Source: Chitinophagaceae bacterium (lineage in GTDB: Bacteria > Bacteroidota > Bacteroidia > Chitinophagales > Chitinophagaceae). From it: 64,000 bases of DNA. The notes under the pieces were generated by a model. It was not told where the DNA came from. It saw only the letters and a list, made by a program, of their open reading frames with translations, and did not search any database. Shown piece after piece: positions 52,657-61,264 of the stretch. The stretch lies in contig JAGKWS010000005.1 in NCBI GenBank assembly GCA_021151685.1, positions 10,598 to 74,597 on the forward strand, read 5' to 3'. The first letter of the stretch is position 1; every line of letters starts with the position of its first letter. The position numbers were made by a program, and so were the translations under genes.

Positions 52657-54377
52657 TTCTTTATCACTATTTTTTGTCCCGGTCTCAAATCATCGGGGGC
52701 TATTTTGTTCCACTTCTTCAGTTCGGCAACCGTTACATGATTTTTCTTTGCAATAGAGAAGTAGGTATCTCCTTTCTTCACCACGTATTGTTTACTGCCT
52801 TTTTTGTCTTTTGGTGCCACCGCCTGCTTTTTGGCCGGTTTTGTAGCTCTTGCAGGCGTTTCCTCTTCGTCTACTTCCTCTTCTGCTATCTGCGGTTGTT
52901 GTTTGCTTTGTTTGGGTGCAGGTGTTTCATCTACTTCTACCGTGCGTTGTTTGGCTACACTGGCATTGCGTAGTGGTTCATTGTTTTTTGGTGCTTCAAA
53001 AGACATGCCGGTGCTTATTTCTTCTTTTGCAGCCTTGTATACCGGATTGCTGTTATCGGCCTTTACCTCTTCTTTGGGCAGGGCTGTTGGCATCTTATAT
53101 TCGGCCAATTTAGGTTTGGTGGTTGCCTGTGTCTGCAAATTCAGCACCTCGCCGGTAGCGGGTTGTTCATAAGCATTCAACAGATTCAGGGTAGCCAGTC
53201 GCTTCAGTTGCATGCCTTCCTCCTGTGCTATAGCTATCAGTGTTTCGCCTTGCTTTACCGTATGCTTGTCGCGCTTGCCCGTGGGGTTCTTTTTTTCAAG
53301 GTACAGCCATGTATCGAAAGCTAAAGGCTCATCGGGCAAGTCATTCAGCTCCAGCAGGTGCGCATACCGTATTTTGAATTTTACCGCATAGGGCAACAAG
53401 GCTTCGTCTTTGTGTGCTCTTACAGCCTTCAGTCCGTTCACCATCTGTACTGCATCTGTCTCATTCAGTGGCTCTTCTGCCGGGTACAGGCTGGTATCTG
53501 CTGTAGGTATGGGCAAAGATGCCTCAGTTGTGTTTCCTGTGTTGGTACCAGAGGCAGCAGCAATAGTACCCTTTGCCGATGTTTCACGTATCACACTGGT
53601 AGCAGAGGTGGTGTTTGCAGGCGTTTTAGAGGCTGTTGCCGGTGTGTTCTCTTCTTCGGTATACGTTGTATTGCTACCGGGTACTGAAGGCTTAATACGC
53701 ACAGTTTTGGTGGTAGTAGTAGTGGTGGTGATAACGGTAGTTGCCCCCACGCTGGCTGTACCCTGCCGCTCTACCATAGTATCGGTAACGGGCGGCAGTG
53801 TTTTCACAATAGTTTCTACTTCGGTATCGGGGCTTTCGTACGTACCATCTATAGCCATGTAGGTATATTGCTGCAGCTTGTAGTCTTCAATAATCTTGAT
53901 GAGTATCTGCGCATACTTTGGGTTGGTGGCATAGCCACACTTCTTCAGCCCGTGCGCCCAGCGGGCATAGTCTGTAGGCGAGTATGAAAACAAGGGCTTG
54001 TAGCGCGGGTTGCGCAGCAGGTGTGCCGAGTGGTCTTTATAAGATTCCAGCGCATTATTGTATTTCTTGAAACACTCGTCCTTCAAATCATCGGTATGCA
54101 GAAAGGTAGGACCTGTCCAACCATTTTTGCATTTGATACCAAAGTGATTGTTGGCCTCTGTTACCAACTCGCTGATGCCTGCCTCTGTTTCCAAAATACC
54201 CTGCCCCAATGTAATGGCTGCAGGTATGCCAGATTCTTTCTGATTCTCTATGGCATACTTTGCATATTGTTTCACGTAGTTGCGCGCACGTTCGGGGTAG
54301 CCGCCGTCTTGTGCCCACAGTTGCTGCGACACAAACAAAAATACCGGCAATACGAAGAATCGTATGCTTTTAGTCAT
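52653..54377 (-). CDS. Glucosaminidase with two LysM domains
   Basis: 574 residues from ATG 54377 with signal peptide MTKSIRFFVLPVFLFVSQQLWAQ. The mannosyl-glycoprotein endo-beta-N-acetylglucosaminidase domain covers about 28-165 (AAITLGQGILETEAGISELV with the catalytic Glu, NHFGIKCKNGWTG, YARWAHGLKKCGYATNPKYA). The middle is Thr/Ala-rich and low-complexity. LysM domains lie near 385-430 (KHTVKQGETLIAIAQ) and at the C-terminus (QYVVKKGDTYFSIAKKNHV). It should cleave peptidoglycan in the periplasm. It is co-transcribed with hpt. The coding region contains two copies of TGTTTCACGT, a partial parS. Confidence 0.93.
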   Translation of the reverse strand: MTKSIRFFVLPVFLFVSQQLWAQDGGYPERARNYVKQYAKYAIENQKESGIPAAITLGQGILETEAGISELVTEANNHFGIKCKNGWTGPTFLHTDDLKDECFKKYNNALESYKDHSAHLLRNPRYKPLFSYSPTDYARWAHGLKKCGYATNPKYAQILIKIIEDYKLQQYTYMAIDGTYESPDTEVETIVKTLPPVTDTMVERQGTASVGATTVITTTTTTTKTVRIKPSVPGSNTTYTEEENTPATASKTPANTTSATSVIRETSAKGTIAAASGTNTGNTTEASLPIPTADTSLYPAEEPLNETDAVQMVNGLKAVRAHKDEALLPYAVKFKIRYAHLLELNDLPDEPLAFDTWLYLEKKNPTGKRDKHTVKQGETLIAIAQEEGMQLKRLATLNLLNAYEQPATGEVLNLQTQATTKPKLAEYKMPTALPKEEVKADNSNPVYKAAKEEISTGMSFEAPKNNEPLRNASVAKQRTVEVDETPAPKQSKQQPQIAEEEVDEEETPARATKPAKKQAVAPKDKKGSKQYVVKKGDTYFSIAKKNHVTVAELKKWNKIAPDDLRPGQKIVIKK

Positions 54378-54416
54378 AACTACTTTTTTACTAAAATGAA
54401 TAATTTGGAAGTGTTG

Positions 54417-54424
54417 CAAAATTA
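54417..54424 (-). promoter_or_regulatory. -7 box (TAATTTTG) of the glucosaminidase-hpt operon
   Basis: Exact TAnnTTTG on the minus strand, 39 bp upstream of the ATG at 54377. Confidence 0.4.
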
Positions 54425-54635
54425 AGATTCCACATCAATAAAAGTTTCGGCAAAAACATAATATTATTCCATTAGTTATTATTTAACGTATAGGCGTAAC
54501 CAGCCATATCTTGATGCCTTTATACACACAATATATGGCCGTAGGTACAGGCAGGAAAAAAATATGGGCTGAATTTGCGTTAGGGCAAAAAACAGGCATT
54601 TATTGGTATCAAAATAGGCCAAAAATGACAATAAC

Positions 54636-55097
54636 CTATTTTTCGGCTGCAAGGGCCTCTATCTGTGTCATGAGGTCGTTTATAAGGTCTTGTTCAAATC
54701 CTTTTTGCAGCAGATAACGGATTGTCTTCACTTTTTTGGCCAATTGGTTTTTCTCAGATCTCAGTTCATGCAGCTTTTTGGCACCTGCCTTTAATAGGGT
54801 TAGTTCATACTCATCGGGGTCTATCTCTGTCATTGCCTTCTTGATGCAATAGTCCGAAACACGTTTTAGTTTCAGGTGTTGTTTTATCTTCACCCTTCCC
54901 CATTGCTTCATACGAAACCTGCCACGTGCAAACGATCGGGCAAACCGTTCTTCGTTCAGTACACCTTCTTCTATAAGTAATGCTATCTGCACTTCGCGGT
55001 CGGCACCATAGATGCCTATTTCTCCCAGCTTATTACTTACCTCGCTATGGCACCTTTCCTGATACTTACAGTATCGCAGTATGGCTGCATCTATCAT
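54636..55097 (-). CDS. recX: RecX family regulatory protein
   Basis: 153 residues, made of helical repeats: an initial RYCKYQERCHSEVSNKL, then EGVLNEERFARSFARGRFRMKQWGRVKIKQHLKLKRVSDYCI, which is the RecX core, and a final KTIRYLLQKGFEQDLINDLM. RecX modulates RecA filaments. No recA gene is adjacent. It lies at the left edge of a 1-kb gene-free stretch. Confidence 0.9.
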   Translation of the reverse strand: MIDAAILRYCKYQERCHSEVSNKLGEIGIYGADREVQIALLIEEGVLNEERFARSFARGRFRMKQWGRVKIKQHLKLKRVSDYCIKKAMTEIDPDEYELTLLKAGAKKLHELRSEKNQLAKKVKTIRYLLQKGFEQDLINDLMTQIEALAAEK

Positions 55098-56058
55098 CTA
55101 TTCTGTTTTACAGGGCTATACTATTTGTAGGTATTCTACAGCCTGCAAGTTATATCATTAAGCATAGCCTGCACCTATACAACCAATAAGAGAACAGCAA
55201 AGATGTATGATGCTAACACTGTAGCATACCAATAACCGTGAAACACAAACAATGTATAGGCCGAATAGTACTGATCTTTATAAAAACCACAGGAAGCTTC
55301 ATACCAATATAAACAGGCCTTTTGATGAGCCTATTCAAAGGGCAATCTATTTGCCAGAAATGGTACAATAAAGACCATTAGCTACAAAGCCCACAACATA
55401 CCACTATAATAAACACAACTAACCTACACCTGTTTTTTGCTACCCAACTAATGCATATCTGGTACACAATAATGGTACACCATTGCCAGCCAAAATAGAT
55501 ACCCTTTTATTAACTGCTTTAAAGAAGTATTGGTAGAAAGAATAGATTGCAGGTGGTATTACCACCTGCAAACACATAGCACGTGCAAGCAGATTTGATA
55601 TACATGGAAAGAATGCACTTACAATTGGGGGTATTGATGCTACTATTGCGCCATTGCTATACCGGGGCAAAGTCTACATTTGGGGTGTTATGGCACACTA
55701 CCAAGATGCAAACACTATAGCAAAGAAACTTCTATTAATTGTTGTTCCTACAAGGGCATGTATGCATTGGTATTAATAGCCGCTACAGAACTTTCGCTCT
55801 ACAGAGTTATACGGACATTGCACCTAAAATATAGACTTAGCCTAAACCAGATGAATTATAGCACGTTCTACAACCCCTGTTATAATGACTTGTTTCTGCC
55901 AGATAATAATAGCTGAGTATCTGACCACGCAAATTATATCTCTCAATTCTGTGGTTGTACCATTTATAGTTCCATGAGCTAAGTACCAATGTTCTATTGG
56001 TTGTAATAGGTATTGGTGCCGTTAGGATAGTTTCTTTGGTTGGCTATTTAATAAAGAA
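55098..56058. other. 1-kb gene-free region between recX and mnmG
   Basis: No convincing gene on either strand. The plus strand is rich in A and C in the left half (55200-55450). A 25-bp palindrome lies at 55547-55571. A degenerate parS half-site (CCGTGAAACA) lies at 55236-55245. Short frames in this stretch have no coding pattern. It may be spacer or decayed sequence near the replication origin, or contain an unrecognised RNA. Confidence 0.45.
55547..55571. repeat. 25-bp near-perfect palindrome in the recX-mnmG gap
   Basis: Arms TTGCAGGTGG (55547-55556) and CCACCTGCAA (55562-55571) pair perfectly around TATTA; the arms can be read as 12 bp around a single central T. It has no adjacent gene end, so it is not an obvious terminator. 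It could be a binding site or part of a small RNA. Confidence 0.4.
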
Positions 56059-56092
56059 AGCGGCCAATAGTTCTGTTGAACCACTGGCCGCT
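56059..56092 (-). terminator. Terminator of mnmG
   Basis: 8-bp outer stem AGCGGCCA/TGGCCGCT with an inner GTTC/GAAC stem and TGTT loop; the minus-strand continuation is T-rich. It lies 27 bp beyond the mnmG stop. Confidence 0.7.
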
Positions 56093-56119
56093 ACTATCTG
56101 CTACGTTTCTTTATGCTAT

Positions 56120-57985
56120 CTACCTACCCATGTATACCATTAGTATCTGCACATCGCTGGGATTTACACCACTTATACGGCTAGCTTGCCCCAATGTACC
56201 AGGCCTTATCTTATTCAGCTTCTGGCGGGCTTCTGCCGATAGAGCTGTTAGCTTATCGTAATTGAATGAATCGGGAATGGTAAGATGTTCCAATGCACTC
56301 ATCTTGGTAACCATTTCCTGTTCTTTCTCCAGATACACGTCGTACTTTATCTGTATCTCGGCCTGTTCCAATTCCAACGGATGTACATTACCAATCTTTT
56401 CTGCCAAACCCGGTACCACCTGCATCAGATCTTTTATACCTATACCGGGGCGCAACAATAGTTTGGCTGCCCTTGTCCTTTCGTTGAGAATAGCAGAACC
56501 TCTTTCTTCCAGAAAGCCATTAATGCTTTTATCTACCGAATACTCTGCCAGAGTTTTTCGTATCTCTGCTACCTTATCTTTTTTATTCAGCATCAACTGA
56601 TACCTTTCTTCGGTAGCCAAGCCCATATTGTAGCCCAATTCTGTCAACCTAAGGTCGGCATTATCTTGCCTGAGCAGGGTACGGAACTCGGCACGGCTGG
56701 TAAACATACGGTAGGGTTCGTCTGTTCCTTTGTTTATCAGGTCGTCTATCAGTACCCCTATATAGGCATCACTACGCTTTAGTATTACGGGTTCTTGTTC
56801 CTTTACGTTTCTGGCAGCATTAATACCGGCCATCAAACCCTGACAGGCTGCTTCTTCATACCCGGTAGTACCGTTTATCTGTCCGGCAAAGAACAGGTTC
56901 TTTATTAATCTCGTCTCTAAGGTAAATTTGAGCTGTGTTGGTGGAAAGTAATCGTACTCTATAGCATAGCCGGGGCGGAAGAAACGACAATTCTCGAAAC
57001 CGGGTACCATACGCAGCGCATTGTATTGCACTTCTTCTGGCAGGGAGGTACTAAAACCATTCACGTATATCTCTACAGTATTCCATCCTTCTGGTTCTAC
57101 AAACAATTGATGACGCTCTCTTTCTGCAAAGCGGCTTATCTTATCTTCTATACTGGGGCAATAACGCGGGCCACTACCCTTTATACGACCCTGATACATG
57201 GGAGACTTCTCGAAACCAGTCTTAAGTATATCGTGTACTTCCTGACTGGTATAGGTAACCCAGCAACAACGCTGTTGGGCAGGTTTTATCTTTTCTATAG
57301 GCAGGTAAGAGAAGCCTACTACTTCTTCATCACCATCCTGCACTTCCATACGGTCATAGTTCAGGCTACGGCCATCTATACGTGGTGGTGTACCGGTTTT
57401 AAGGCGGGCAGCTTCAAAACCAAGCTCTACCAGTTGCTCGGTAATACCAGTTGCACCCTTTTCGCCCATACGGCCACCTCCAAACTGTTTCTCGCCTACG
57501 TGTATCACACCATTCAGAAAGGTTCCATTGGTTAGTACTACAGCTTTGGCACGTATCTCCTGCCCCATTCCGGTTACTACTCCTTCAATTGTTCCACGTG
57601 AAACAATGAGTCCCTTCACCATATCCTGCCAGAAGTCTACATTCTTAGTCTGCTCCAGCATTTCGCGCCAAGTAGAAGCAAACAACATCCTGTCATTCTG
57701 TGTCCTTGGACTCCACATACCAGGGCCTTTCGACTTATTGAGCATACGGAACTGTATAGTACTCTTGTCGCTAACAATACCACTGTAGCCACCCAATGCA
57801 TCTATCTCGCGTACTATTTGCCCCTTGGCTATACCACCCATAGCAGGGTTGCAGCTCATTTGTGCTATGGTCTGCATATTCATGGTTACAAGCATCACCT
57901 TGGAACCCATATTGGCAGCAGCAGCAGCAGCTTCGCACCCGGCATGACCAGCACCAACAACTATTACATCATATTCTGGAAACAT
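56120..57985 (-). CDS. mnmG: tRNA uridine-5-carboxymethylaminomethyl modification enzyme MnmG (GidA)
   Basis: 621 residues from ATG 57985; the frame continues upstream but FPEYDVIVVGAGHAGCEAA is the natural N-terminus. The FAD-binding GxGxxGCE is at 11-18. MSCNPAMGGIAKGQIVREIDALGG, RMLNKSKGPGMWSPRTQNDR, LKTGTPPRID and the C-terminal helical domain are all present. With MnmE it modifies wobble U34 of certain tRNAs. The gene is origin-linked in many bacteria. It contains one exact parS site (57590-57605). Its -7 box ends 4 bp before the ATG, so a leaderless mRNA is likely. Confidence 0.96.
   Translation of the reverse strand: MFPEYDVIVVGAGHAGCEAAAAAANMGSKVMLVTMNMQTIAQMSCNPAMGGIAKGQIVREIDALGGYSGIVSDKSTIQFRMLNKSKGPGMWSPRTQNDRMLFASTWREMLEQTKNVDFWQDMVKGLIVSRGTIEGVVTGMGQEIRAKAVVLTNGTFLNGVIHVGEKQFGGGRMGEKGATGITEQLVELGFEAARLKTGTPPRIDGRSLNYDRMEVQDGDEEVVGFSYLPIEKIKPAQQRCCWVTYTSQEVHDILKTGFEKSPMYQGRIKGSGPRYCPSIEDKISRFAERERHQLFVEPEGWNTVEIYVNGFSTSLPEEVQYNALRMVPGFENCRFFRPGYAIEYDYFPPTQLKFTLETRLIKNLFFAGQINGTTGYEEAACQGLMAGINAARNVKEQEPVILKRSDAYIGVLIDDLINKGTDEPYRMFTSRAEFRTLLRQDNADLRLTELGYNMGLATEERYQLMLNKKDKVAEIRKTLAEYSVDKSINGFLEERGSAILNERTRAAKLLLRPGIGIKDLMQVVPGLAEKIGNVHPLELEQAEIQIKYDVYLEKEQEMVTKMSALEHLTIPDSFNYDKLTALSAEARQKLNKIRPGTLGQASRISGVNPSDVQILMVYMGR
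57590..57605. other. parS: parS site 1 (TGTTCCACGTGAAACA), inside mnmG
   Basis: Exact match to the 16-bp ParB-binding consensus TGTTNCACGTGAAACA known from Bacillus subtilis and conserved widely. It lies within the mnmG coding sequence. Confidence 0.85.
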
Positions 57986-57989
57986 GTCG

Positions 57990-57997
57990 CAAAGATA
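57990..57997 (-). promoter_or_regulatory. -7 box (TATCTTTG) of mnmG, leaderless layout
   Basis: Exact TAnnTTTG on the minus strand, ending 4 bp before the ATG at 57985, the same spacing as at the CI-like repressor gene. Confidence 0.45.
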
Positions 57998-58119
57998 ACT
58001 CCAATACATGTAAGGTACTGTTGTGCAAAAAAGTATTACAAGCCTGTAACATTTTACTTTGTGAAACGATATAGTAAAGAACAATAGAAGTGGAACGTCA
58101 TTTGAAAGTAAAAGAAGAA

Positions 58120-58135
58120 TGTTCCACGTGAAACA
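58120..58135. other. parS: parS site 2 (TGTTCCACGTGAAACA), upstream of mnmG
   Basis: Second exact 16-bp parS copy, 530 bp from the first, in the divergent region between mnmG and the outer-membrane-type gene. ParB nucleation here would cover both promoters. Confidence 0.88.
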
Positions 58136-58147
58136 CAGATAATAATT

Positions 58148-58177
58148 TTGCGACTTTAACAATATAATATAACTTTG
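58148..58177 (+). promoter_or_regulatory. Promoter (TTG-N19-TAACTTTG) of the beta-barrel gene
   Basis: TTG at 58148-58150 and TAACTTTG at 58170-58177, exactly 19 bp apart, the Bacteroidota consensus. It lies 12 bp from parS site 2. The TTG codon at 58175 lies in the -7 box, so translation must start later. Confidence 0.7.
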
Positions 58178-58201
58178 ACCGTTATAAGTACAATAATAGA
58201 A

Positions 58202-58864
58202 GTGCTCAAACTAAAACACATACTATCATTATCTCTTAGTACCATGTTGCTTACAACAGCAGCATGTACACAATCTATTGCCCAAAGCTTTGATAATAGT
58301 ACCGTAACACGTTTTCAAGAGAGATTCACAATAGGTTTCGAAAGAAACATTAACTCCCTGTTTACACCACGATATGGTGGTATGAGCAAACAAACAAAAC
58401 AAGCTGAAGAACTTTGTAACAGAATCGTATTCAGAATGCGTCTGACAGCAAGGTTCAGAATGGAAACCGGACTGAGTTTTCAGGCAATAGACCGCATACT
58501 AAATACACGGTATAGCAAACAGTTCAACATAAACGAACCACTGAAACTACAAGTACCACTCACCATACAATACCAGTTTGCACCAAACTATAAAAAGATA
58601 CGACCCTACTTTGGTGCAGGTATACAATATACACAACAATATGGTGCCAGTTCCACATCTACCCTCAATGCAACTGAAAGTAATAGCGAATACAATAGCT
58701 ATAACCTCACCAATAGCCTCAGGTATATGAACATCATCTTTACTCAAGGTATTATATACGACATAGCACCCAACCTGCAATTATCACAATCCATACACAT
58801 CTCACCAGAGAATGGAATGAAACCAATAGGTATCAACTTTGGTGTAGGTTACCGCATTAAATAA
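58202..58864 (+). CDS. Outer-membrane beta-barrel-like protein
   Basis: 220 residues from GTG 58202, chosen because upstream in-frame TTG lies within the -7 box. The start VLKLKHILSLSLSTMLLTTAACTQSIAQ reads as a signal peptide. The mature part alternates polar and apolar residues in about eight strands (FTIGFERNIN, FRMETGLSFQAID, LTIQYQFAPNYKKIRPYFGAGIQY, GINFGVGYRIK), as in small OmpA/OmpW-type barrels. The final strand ends in a basic residue rather than Phe. Function unknown. It is followed by a strong terminator. Confidence 0.75.
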   Translation: MLKLKHILSLSLSTMLLTTAACTQSIAQSFDNSTVTRFQERFTIGFERNINSLFTPRYGGMSKQTKQAEELCNRIVFRMRLTARFRMETGLSFQAIDRILNTRYSKQFNINEPLKLQVPLTIQYQFAPNYKKIRPYFGAGIQYTQQYGASSTSTLNATESNSEYNSYNLTNSLRYMNIIFTQGIIYDIAPNLQLSQSIHISPENGMKPIGINFGVGYRIK

Positions 58865-58887
58865 ACTACAAGAAACAACCATAACTA

Positions 58888-58917
58888 AAAACCCACCTCA
58901 TCGATGAGGTGGGTTTT
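58888..58917 (+). terminator. Terminator of the beta-barrel gene
   Basis: 30-bp perfect palindrome with AAAA...TTTT ends, starting 23 bp after the stop codon. Confidence 0.88.
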
Positions 58918-59151
58918 CTAATGCTATACAATATTCTGATACAAGAATTCAGAACACAAATAAATACAACAAACAAAACAGGAGCATTAGTAACCAACCT
59001 CACTAACAATACAATACCCACCACCTATACATAAATACAACAGTACACCAACAGCAAAAAACTACCGTACAAAACACACTACCAAAATGTAACAATAACC
59101 TATCTACTATTGGGTAACTATAAGCAGCCAAAAGACCAAACAAGAGTAAGC
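58918..59151. other. Gene-free, strongly C>G stretch
   Basis: No gene seen. The plus strand is rich in A and C: in 58981-59100 I count 36 C and 8 G. This matches the lagging strand of a fork moving left from the putative origin at about 62.5 kb. Confidence 0.5.
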
Positions 59152-59183
59152 AAAAAAATAGCCACCATTGCTGGTGGCTATTT
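59151..59183 (-). terminator. Terminator of the PA-domain T9SS protein gene
   Basis: 11-bp stem (59156-59166 / 59173-59183). On the minus strand it is followed by a T run. It lies about 20 bp beyond the stop at 59203. Confidence 0.85.
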
Positions 59184-59202
59184 CATAGATACTGTATCAA
59201 AA

Positions 59203-61161
59203 TTACTTAGCAATAACAAACTTGCGAGCCATTGCTTTCTCATCGTTGCTGATAACCAGATAGTAGTTACCTGCAGCATAGTCGGCAGTGTTGATAGCAA
59301 AGTTGTCGGCCATTACATTTTCGTGTACAAAACGGCTAACCTGACGGCCAAGACCATCCAAAACCAGATAAGTTACTTTCTTAGAAGTCTTCTCGAAAGC
59401 AACAGATACATTCAGCCTGTCAGATGCAGGGTTAGGGAACAAATTGATTTTAGCTGTGTTAACAGGACCATTAGGAACTGAGATAATAGGATTGTTATTA
59501 GCAATCATTGCAACTGCTGGCAGCAAACCACGAGTGCTTGAGTAGTTTACAGAGTCAATAGAATTGACAAAGCTGATGAAAGCACTTGGTAGAGGTGCAT
59601 TTGCAGAAGAAGGAGTAGCAACAATATCATCCTTAGAGATGTTTACCATGCTCGAATAATCAAGAACAGAATTATTGAGCTGGAAACGACCGAAAATACG
59701 TGGATAAGAATGGAAAACACCATCAGAACCAAGGAAATGTGCAGGTGGAACAGCAACTGCCAAATAATACCAGCTATTAGCATCCAGCATTACAGTAGCA
59801 GGGTTACCATCCAGATCACCCATACCCCAGAAGTTCAGTGTAGCACCAGATGTATCCAATATACCATCGTAATTATGATTACCTACAGATTTCAATTCCA
59901 ACTCTCCATTCTGAACAACTGAGTCGGCAGGACCACCAGTACCATCAGTCCATTTGAAGAGAAGAATTTGTGCAGGAGAACCCAGTGGACCTGTACCATT
60001 GAAAGACATAGAATACTGAACACGAGAAAGTGCAGTACCACCATTCTTTACATAATACATAGGACCCCAAACGAAACCATCACCACCATTAAAGGAGTTG
60101 CTGATAGTCTTCATAGGTGCATTGGTAACAAAATCATAACGGCCTTTAGAATAAGTACTATCTGTTACATAGAATGTGCTGGTCGAGCTGTTGTCAGCAG
60201 GGTTGTCATCAGCCATATCAGGAGAATAGATATCGTACTTCACATCATAACGACCTTTACCCGATGGAGTCAAATCATATTCGCTGTTAGCAAACATAGC
60301 ATAGATAGAATCCGCAACCGGGAAGCTGGCAAGAGTAACCGTATTGGTATGCACCACAGATGGAGTACCACTTGCAGGTGTAAACGAAGTAGTTACATTC
60401 ACCTTAACGTTGGTAAGGTTGTTAGTGCCATAGTTTGCAATGAAAGCACCATCAACCATCTTATACTCAAACGGATTACCAGAAGACTCTAACTGGTTGC
60501 TGGGTATTGCATAAGAATGCCAGTTGGCTATACCACCGGGTACAAAACCAGCATCATGTGCCAGATTAAGACCCCACTGTGTAATAGTCATTTTTGCAGT
60601 ATCACCAGCACGATACATACCAGTAATAGCATCACCATCTTCTTTAGAAATCATGAATACTGGAACAGTAACTCCAGTTGCCGGGCATACTGTACCAGCA
60701 CCCATACCAATAGGGCCACCGGTCTGGTTGTTTACAATAACAACCGCTATAGCACCTGCATCTGCACAGCGTTGAGCTTTACATACAAACTCTATACCAC
60801 CACCACGATAAACATAACCAATTTTACCAGCCATAGAGCCAGAAGGAAACGCAGCAGCAGCCAGAGTGTCACCACCCAATGGGGGCATGCATATCTGTAC
60901 ATTAGAGATAGATGCAGTAGTAGCTCCCCATGGTGTAGAACCAGAACCTGCGAAAGTGTACACTTTGTCGCCTGCTACAGGTGCCGGGCTATTTACCAGA
61001 AACCTGAGGCCTACATAATCTTTGTACCAGTTAGGGTCTGAAGATCCGGCACCATAAGGGAACGGACCAAAAGCAAGCGGGTGAATCTGCCCGTTTGCAA
61101 CACCGGCACCGGCAATACATGCTGCCAGCAACATCTTTTTCAGTGTAGTCATTTGCTTCAT
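59203..61161 (-). CDS. Secreted PA-domain protein with T9SS type A sorting domain
   Basis: 652 residues. Signal peptide MKQMTTLKKMLLAACIAGAGVANGQ. A protease-associated (PA) domain lies near 110-205 (GKIGYVYRGGGIEFVCKAQRCADAGAIAVVIVNNQ...VPVFMISKEDGDAI). Beta-rich CARDB-like segments follow. The C-terminus has INLFPNPASDRLNVSV and ends AMARKFVIAK, a T9SS type A sorting domain. PA domains often accompany peptidases, but no peptidase motif is seen, so this may be a structural or substrate-binding surface protein. Confidence 0.88.
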   Translation of the reverse strand: MKQMTTLKKMLLAACIAGAGVANGQIHPLAFGPFPYGAGSSDPNWYKDYVGLRFLVNSPAPVAGDKVYTFAGSGSTPWGATTASISNVQICMPPLGGDTLAAAAFPSGSMAGKIGYVYRGGGIEFVCKAQRCADAGAIAVVIVNNQTGGPIGMGAGTVCPATGVTVPVFMISKEDGDAITGMYRAGDTAKMTITQWGLNLAHDAGFVPGGIANWHSYAIPSNQLESSGNPFEYKMVDGAFIANYGTNNLTNVKVNVTTSFTPASGTPSVVHTNTVTLASFPVADSIYAMFANSEYDLTPSGKGRYDVKYDIYSPDMADDNPADNSSTSTFYVTDSTYSKGRYDFVTNAPMKTISNSFNGGDGFVWGPMYYVKNGGTALSRVQYSMSFNGTGPLGSPAQILLFKWTDGTGGPADSVVQNGELELKSVGNHNYDGILDTSGATLNFWGMGDLDGNPATVMLDANSWYYLAVAVPPAHFLGSDGVFHSYPRIFGRFQLNNSVLDYSSMVNISKDDIVATPSSANAPLPSAFISFVNSIDSVNYSSTRGLLPAVAMIANNNPIISVPNGPVNTAKINLFPNPASDRLNVSVAFEKTSKKVTYLVLDGLGRQVSRFVHENVMADNFAINTADYAAGNYYLVISNDEKAMARKFVIAK

Positions 61162-61264
61162 AAAACAAAAAAATTAATTTGGTTTGGAAATTTAGAACTA
61201 ATAATTAACATAAACAAAAAATAACGCCATAAGGGGTAGAAAACCACTATCTTCTAATGGCATA

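Noticed and set aside
55098..56058. tRNA, tmRNA or signal recognition particle RNA gene
   Set aside because: No cloverleaf, CCA end or conserved core sequence of these RNAs could be found by eye.
58120..58135. Interpretation as an E-box-like or simple promoter operator (CACGTG core)
   Set aside because: The full 16-bp match to parS, present twice near mnmG and a DnaA-box cluster, is a better explanation.
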